A stretch of 64,000 bases of DNA, taken from the NCBI RefSeq assembly GCF_029625435.1, contig NZ_CP121208.1:434001-498000 (forward strand), written 5' to 3'. The translations under genes were made by a program, and so were the position numbers. The DNA comes from Arcanobacterium canis. GTDB taxonomy: Bacteria; Actinomycetota; Actinomycetes; Actinomycetales; Actinomycetaceae. Under the pieces are notes generated by a model that did not search any database, was not told the origin of the DNA, and saw only the letters and a list, made by a program, of their open reading frames with translations. Positions 59,592 through 64,000 of this stretch are shown here, piece after piece; the stretch's first letter is position 1; each line of letters begins with the position of its first letter.

Positions 59592-61445
59592 ATGTGTGGA
59601 ATCGTTGGATATATTGGCCAGGCTGTTTCGGCCCGCCCACTCGATGTTGTTCTTGAAGGTCTATCGCGTCTGGAGTATCGCGGCTACGATTCGGCCGGCG
59701 TTGCTATTGCTGCAGGCGGTGGCGTCAATTTACGCAAAAGGCAAGGGCGTGTGGACAACCTGCGTCACTCGCTTGAGGAACTGCCCTTAGGAGAAGGGAA
59801 GGCCGCCATCGGCCATACCCGCTGGGCCACGCACGGCGTGCCGAGCGATCGTAACTCGCACCCACATGCGTCTGCTGACGGCAAAGTTGCCATCGTCCAC
59901 AACGGAATTATCGAAAACTACCGATCGCTTCGTGGTGAATTGGAATCGGACGGCATCACTTTCGCCTCCGATACAGACTCGGAGGTCATCGCCCATCTCT
60001 TGGCTGGACAGCTTGCCGACGGTGCCGACATCACCGAAGCAATGCGTCGCGTGGCGTTGCGCTTGGAAGGCTCGTTTGCCACGGTTGCCGTGAGTGCTGA
60101 ATACCCCGACGTCGTGGTAGGCGCGCGCCGTAATTCTCCGCTTGTGATCGGGCTGGGGGATGGAGAGAACTTCGTCGGCTCGGACGTTGCGGCGTTCGTC
60201 GGTTCGACGACGACGGCGATGGAAGTCGATCAAGATCGCATCGTCACCTTGCACGCCGACAACGTCGAAATCCGTGATTTTGATGGAAATCTGGTTCAGG
60301 GGAAGACATACGAAGTCGAATGGAACGCTGAAATGGCGATGCATGAGGGCTACGACACCTACATGGAAAAGGAAATCCATGAACAACCCACTGCTGTGGC
60401 TGAGACGTTGCGCGGACGCATGGTGGATGGCGCGCTGACGTTGGATGAACTTCGCATTACTGAGGAAGAACTGCGAAGCGTTGACAAAATCATCGTTGTG
60501 GCGTGTGGAACCGCAGCTTACGCGGGGCACGTCGCCAAATATGCAATCGAGCACTGGTGCCGCATCGGCGTCGAAGTCGAGCTTGCCCACGAGTTCCGCT
60601 ACCGCGACCCTATCCTTACGCCTCGAACACTGGTTGTCGCAATCTCGCAGTCGGGGGAGACTATGGACACGCTGATGGCGATCCGCCACGCGCGTGAACA
60701 GGGCTCGCGCGTATTGGCTATTGTCAATACTTACGGTTCAACCATCGCCCGAGAATCAGACGCCGTTTTGTACACTCACGCCGGGCCAGAAGTTGCTGTT
60801 GCGTCCACGAAGGCGTTCACTGCGCAGATTACGGCAACGTATCTGCTCGGCCTCTACCTCGCCCAACTACGTGGAAATAAATTCCCTGACGAAGTGGCAA
60901 CGTACCTCGATGAGCTGGCACTGATGCCTGAACGCATCGAAGCAGTGCTGGAGCAGGAAGATAAAATCAAGGGCCTGGCAAACAAGATGCAGGACGCTGA
61001 CTCGGTTCTCTTCCTGGGGCGTCACGTCGGTTTCCCGATTGCACTCGAAGGCGCTCTGAAGCTCAAGGAACTTGCGTATATTCACGCTGAAGGTTTCGCA
61101 GCCGGCGAGCTCAAGCATGGGCCGATTGCTTTGGTTGAGGAGGGGTTGCCAGTGTTCTTCATTGTGCCGACTCCGCGCCGGCCGCTTCTGCATTCGAAGG
61201 TGATCTCCAACATTGCTGAGGTTCGCGCTCGTGGTGCTCGCGTCGTCGCGATTGCGGAGGAAGGAGATAGTGCAGTGGATGACATTTCAGAATTTGTCAT
61301 TCGCGTTCCGTGTTCTACTCCGACGCTGATGATGCCGTTGGTGACGGTTGTCCCGTTGCAGATCTTCGCTGGCGCGCTTGCGACGGCAAAGGGATACGAC
61401 GTTGACAAGCCCCGTAACCTGGCAAAGTCAGTCACCGTGGAATAG
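59592..61445 (+). CDS. glmS: Glutamine--fructose-6-phosphate aminotransferase
   Basis: A 617-residue GlmS. The N-terminal glutaminase domain starts with nucleophile Cys2 (MCGIVGYIG) and has HTRWATHGVPSDRNSHPH; two SIS domains follow (ISQSGETMDTLMAIRHAREQ; EVAVASTKAFTAQ), ending DKPRNLAKSVTVE. It makes glucosamine-6-P, the entry to UDP-GlcNAc, and feeds GlmM. Confidence 0.98.
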   Translation: MCGIVGYIGQAVSARPLDVVLEGLSRLEYRGYDSAGVAIAAGGGVNLRKRQGRVDNLRHSLEELPLGEGKAAIGHTRWATHGVPSDRNSHPHASADGKVAIVHNGIIENYRSLRGELESDGITFASDTDSEVIAHLLAGQLADGADITEAMRRVALRLEGSFATVAVSAEYPDVVVGARRNSPLVIGLGDGENFVGSDVAAFVGSTTTAMEVDQDRIVTLHADNVEIRDFDGNLVQGKTYEVEWNAEMAMHEGYDTYMEKEIHEQPTAVAETLRGRMVDGALTLDELRITEEELRSVDKIIVVACGTAAYAGHVAKYAIEHWCRIGVEVELAHEFRYRDPILTPRTLVVAISQSGETMDTLMAIRHAREQGSRVLAIVNTYGSTIARESDAVLYTHAGPEVAVASTKAFTAQITATYLLGLYLAQLRGNKFPDEVATYLDELALMPERIEAVLEQEDKIKGLANKMQDADSVLFLGRHVGFPIALEGALKLKELAYIHAEGFAAGELKHGPIALVEEGLPVFFIVPTPRRPLLHSKVISNIAEVRARGARVVAIAEEGDSAVDDISEFVIRVPCSTPTLMMPLVTVVPLQIFAGALATAKGYDVDKPRNLAKSVTVE

Positions 61446-61454
61446 AAAAGTCAC

Positions 61455-61490
61455 CAAAGCGCCGGCGTCTTAAACGATGCCGGCGCTTTG
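61455..61490 (+). terminator. Terminator after glmS
   Basis: CAAAGCGCCGGC pairs with GCCGGCGCTTTG and the stem extends three further pairs (one G-T) to a TTAAAC loop. Confidence 0.85.
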
Positions 61491-61536
61491 TCGTTCACAA
61501 ATGTAGTGTGCTCTCATTTTTGTCATACCCGAGGGT

Positions 61537-61542
61537 TAGGCT
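61537..61542 (+). promoter_or_regulatory. -10 element of nnr (leaderless type)
   Basis: TAGGCT is followed by 6 nt (TGAGAT) and ATG 61549. No good -35 seen. Confidence 0.4.
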
Positions 61543-61548
61543 TGAGAT

Positions 61549-63051
61549 ATGGACAGATCGTATCTACCTAATGATGTTGTCGTGGCGGAAAAGCCTCTTC
61601 TCGACGCCGGTAAGCCGCTGATGGCGCTGGCCTCGTTCGCCTGCGCGCAAGCGGTGGTAGCTGATCTCCACCGACGCGGTGCGCGGGTGAGTGGCTCAAC
61701 AATACTTGTCCTCGCCGGACGTGGAAACAACGGAGGTGACGCTCTGTTTGCGGGTGCCGCGCTTGCTCGACGCGGAGCTCAGGTGAGAATCGTTCATTGT
61801 GCTGGTGCTCATCGGGAAGGTCTGGCTGCTGCAATTGCCAATGGGGCGCGAGCCGAAGAAATCGGAGATTCTGCCAGCGACTGCGCGCGTCTGCGCGATC
61901 TGGCCACCTGGGGCGGAACGTGGATCGATGGTCTATTAGGGATCGGTGCGACCGGCGCTGCACGTTCGCCCATCTCTACCTGGATTGATGTGCTTAACCA
62001 TGAACGCGCGATCAGCCCTGACGAGCCTCGTGTAGTGGCAGTTGATGTTCCTAGTGGAGTCGGCGTTTCCAAAGGAACTGTGCCAGGCCCAGTCCTGCGT
62101 GCCGATATCACTGTTGCGATGGGCGTGAGAAAACCTGCGCATGTAGTGCCACCGGCGTCGTCTTACTGCGGAACAATTGTTGATGTTCCTCTCGGAATCG
62201 AACCGTATCTTCCTCGTCACCCTTACGTGTGCTCTCTATCCGACGCCGACGTTGCCGACCTGTGGATGATCCCAGGTAATCATGACCACAAGTACACTCG
62301 CGGTGTGCTGGGGATGCTCACCGGATCTGATCGATACCCAGGGGCAGCCTTACTCGGAATTGCAGGGGCGCTTGCCGTGGGGCCGGGGATGGTTCGCTAC
62401 GTTGGTTCTGTCAATGTCACGTCCCACTTCCCTGAAATCGTCACAGAAACCGGGCGTGTGCAGGCCTGGGTGATCGGCTCGGGGCTTGATACATTTGACG
62501 ATGCACGTCAGATTCTTCGCAGTGCTCGGGCCGATTGCCTTCCGGTGGTGCTCGATGCAGGTGCCATTGCGCTCGCGGCTGAAGAAGACTTACCGGACGT
62601 CACGATCTTGACCCCACATGCTGGAGAGTTGTCGTCACTGCTTGGACAACTTGGTGAGCCAATGAGCCGACGTGACGTTGAAACTCAGCCCATGGAAGCC
62701 GCGCGTCTCGCGGCAGAAAAGACCGGTGCAATCGTCGTCGCCAAAGGATATGTCGATGTGATTGTGCCACCCACAGGCACGGCCTACGCTCAGGGCGGTG
62801 CCCCGGGATGGCGTGCCGTTGCCGGAGCGGGAGACACGTACGCTGGCGTTGTGGGAGGTCTTCTTGCAGAACTCGCCTCGCCACGTCGTGAAAACGCGGC
62901 TCTGGCTGCAGCAGCGGCATCGCACATTCATGCTCGTGCAGCGCTGCGCGCCTCACGTGCTGAGGGACGAATTGGACACCCCATCCGTGCTCATGAGATT
63001 GCCGACGCAATGAGTGACGTTATTGATGAGATTTTGAATGGAGAATCATGA
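61549..63051 (+). CDS. nnr: Bifunctional NAD(P)H-hydrate repair enzyme Nnr
   Basis: A 500-residue fusion. The N-terminal epimerase (YjeF_N) domain has VLAGRGNNGGDALFAGAALA and VAVDVPSGVGVSKG. The C-terminal ADP-dependent dehydratase (ribokinase-like) has NHDHKYTRGVLGMLTGSDRY, TPHAGELSSLLG and the catalytic VAGAGDTYAGVVGG. It repairs hydrated NADH and NADPH. Its stop overlaps the alr start (ATGA), as often seen in actinobacteria. Confidence 0.95.
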   Translation: MDRSYLPNDVVVAEKPLLDAGKPLMALASFACAQAVVADLHRRGARVSGSTILVLAGRGNNGGDALFAGAALARRGAQVRIVHCAGAHREGLAAAIANGARAEEIGDSASDCARLRDLATWGGTWIDGLLGIGATGAARSPISTWIDVLNHERAISPDEPRVVAVDVPSGVGVSKGTVPGPVLRADITVAMGVRKPAHVVPPASSYCGTIVDVPLGIEPYLPRHPYVCSLSDADVADLWMIPGNHDHKYTRGVLGMLTGSDRYPGAALLGIAGALAVGPGMVRYVGSVNVTSHFPEIVTETGRVQAWVIGSGLDTFDDARQILRSARADCLPVVLDAGAIALAAEEDLPDVTILTPHAGELSSLLGQLGEPMSRRDVETQPMEAARLAAEKTGAIVVAKGYVDVIVPPTGTAYAQGGAPGWRAVAGAGDTYAGVVGGLLAELASPRRENAALAAAAASHIHARAALRASRAEGRIGHPIRAHEIADAMSDVIDEILNGES

Positions 63052-64000
63052 GCTACCCTTCGCGCGCGTATATCTCGAAGAGCGCGTTCCTACACAACCT
63101 TGACGTCGCGCAGAGTTTTGGGCCGGCAATGGCGATTGTGAAAGCCAATGCATATGGGCACGGAATTGAATTGATTTCTCGCTGGGCTCTCGGGGCGGGA
63201 GTGGAATGGTTCGGTGCTGCACAACTTGAGGAGGCGATGCATCTGCGCCACCTCATCGGCCCAGCGCCCCGCGTCTTTACGTGGATTTATTCTCCTGGAG
63301 CGAACCTGCGCAGCGCAATCGAGAACAGAATCGATATCAGTGTCGGCAGTTCATGGGCACTGACGGAGCTTGTTGACGCAGCCCGCCAGGCAGGAATACC
63401 AGCCCGAGTACATATTGAAGTTGATACAGGAATGGCGCGCGGAGGTGTGTGCCCGCGCGAGGTTGACGCGATTGCGCGTCGGTTGCTTGCATACGAAGCA
63501 GAAGGTGTAATCGACATCGTCGGGCTGTGGAGTCACCTGGCAAATGCTGACAGTACTGATCCAAGGCCAACACTGTCGCAGATTGAAGCATTCGAAGCGG
63601 CGCGATCCGTTTTTTCACGTCACGGGCTTGTTCCACAGATGTGCCACTTGGCTGCTTCAGGTGGCGCACTGTGGTTCCCCCAATCACGCTACGACATGGC
63701 TCGCACGGGGATCATCCTCTATGGACTCTCACCGAATATTGAGCGAGCCAGTGCGTTTGACCTGGGACTTGAACCAGTGATGCGCCTCGAAGCGGATATT
63801 ATGGCTGTACGTGACGTTCCCGAGCACACGGGTATCTCCTACGGTCACACTGAAGTGACCACGCACCCAACTCACCTGGCAGTTGTCCCCTTGGGCTATG
63901 GGGATGGCATTCCTCGGTCGGCGTCGCGCAACGCCTACGTTTCAGTGAACGGTCAGCGGGCGAAAATCATGGGCACGGTGTGTATGGATCAGTTCATGGT
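63048..64000 (+). CDS. alr: Alanine racemase, partial (3' end beyond window)
   Basis: The first 317 codons of a PLP enzyme giving D-alanine for peptidoglycan. The PLP lysine lies in AIVKANAYGHG (about residue 32); VHIEVDTGMARGG, WSHLANADS, CHLAASGGAL, SYGHTEVTTHP, GYGDGIPRSAS and the last visible MGTVCMDQFM are family motifs in order. GAATGGAGAATC precedes the ATG, which overlaps the nnr stop by four bases. The frame is open to the window edge. Confidence 0.95.
   Translation, partial: MSYPSRAYISKSAFLHNLDVAQSFGPAMAIVKANAYGHGIELISRWALGAGVEWFGAAQLEEAMHLRHLIGPAPRVFTWIYSPGANLRSAIENRIDISVGSSWALTELVDAARQAGIPARVHIEVDTGMARGGVCPREVDAIARRLLAYEAEGVIDIVGLWSHLANADSTDPRPTLSQIEAFEAARSVFSRHGLVPQMCHLAASGGALWFPQSRYDMARTGIILYGLSPNIERASAFDLGLEPVMRLEADIMAVRDVPEHTGISYGHTEVTTHPTHLAVVPLGYGDGIPRSASRNAYVSVNGQRAKIMGTVCMDQFM

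Overview
The window is a chromosomal core region of a moderately high-GC Gram-positive actinobacterium. The evidence is the mtrA-mtrB-lpqB operon, the gene order secE-nusG-rplKA...rplJL-rpoBC, the actinobacterial-style extensions on S3, S5 and S9, and an FprA-type reductase. The absence of rpsD between rpsK and rpoA and the general protein style suggest the Actinomycetaceae (Arcanobacterium/Trueperella-like). That placement is an inference and no species is claimed.

Layout. 1-4550 (minus strand) is a five-gene cassette with overlapping or abutting ends: a membrane protein, DUF4129, DUF4350, a MoxR AAA+ ATPase and a DUF58 protein that runs off the left edge. It diverges from mtrA-mtrB-lpqB-comF-hpf (4740-10322). 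Then come fprA, yajQ, tRNA-Tyr, tRNA-Thr, tRNA-Met, rpmG (L33), murB, an adenosine-deaminase-family gene, a phosphotransferase, an aminotransferase and tRNA-Trp. From 18257 the transcription and translation block begins: secE, nusG, rplK, rplA, udk, an L10 leader with attenuator, rplJ, rplL, rpoB, rpoC.

Between rpoC and rpsL (30553-33254) sits an AT-richer island with an ABC ATPase, two multi-pass membrane proteins and perhaps a small upstream ORF. It interrupts the usual rpoC-rpsL neighbourhood and is the main accessory element here. The block then continues: rpsL, rpsG, fusA, tuf; the S10 operon (rpsJ to rpsQ); the spc operon (rplN to rplO, including a 59-residue L30); secY-adk-map; infA, rpmJ, rpsM, rpsK, rpoA, rplQ. 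A four-copy 19-bp tandem repeat and a 48-nt perfect hairpin close the alpha operon. A ROK-family kinase diverges from truA, and the two predicted start codons overlap in one CATG. The right end holds rplM-rpsI and then cell-envelope and cofactor genes: glmM, coaA, glmS, nnr and a partial alr.

Together the genes cover the RNA polymerase core, most ribosomal proteins, elongation and initiation factors, the Sec channel, and UDP-GlcNAc, peptidoglycan and D-alanine supply. Intrinsic terminators mark most unit boundaries. Several genes (murB, add, the phosphotransferase, the ROK gene, glmS, nnr) have a -10-like hexamer only 6-7 nt before ATG and no clear Shine-Dalgarno sequence, which suggests leaderless mRNAs. 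No rRNA, CRISPR array, insertion sequence or prophage was seen.
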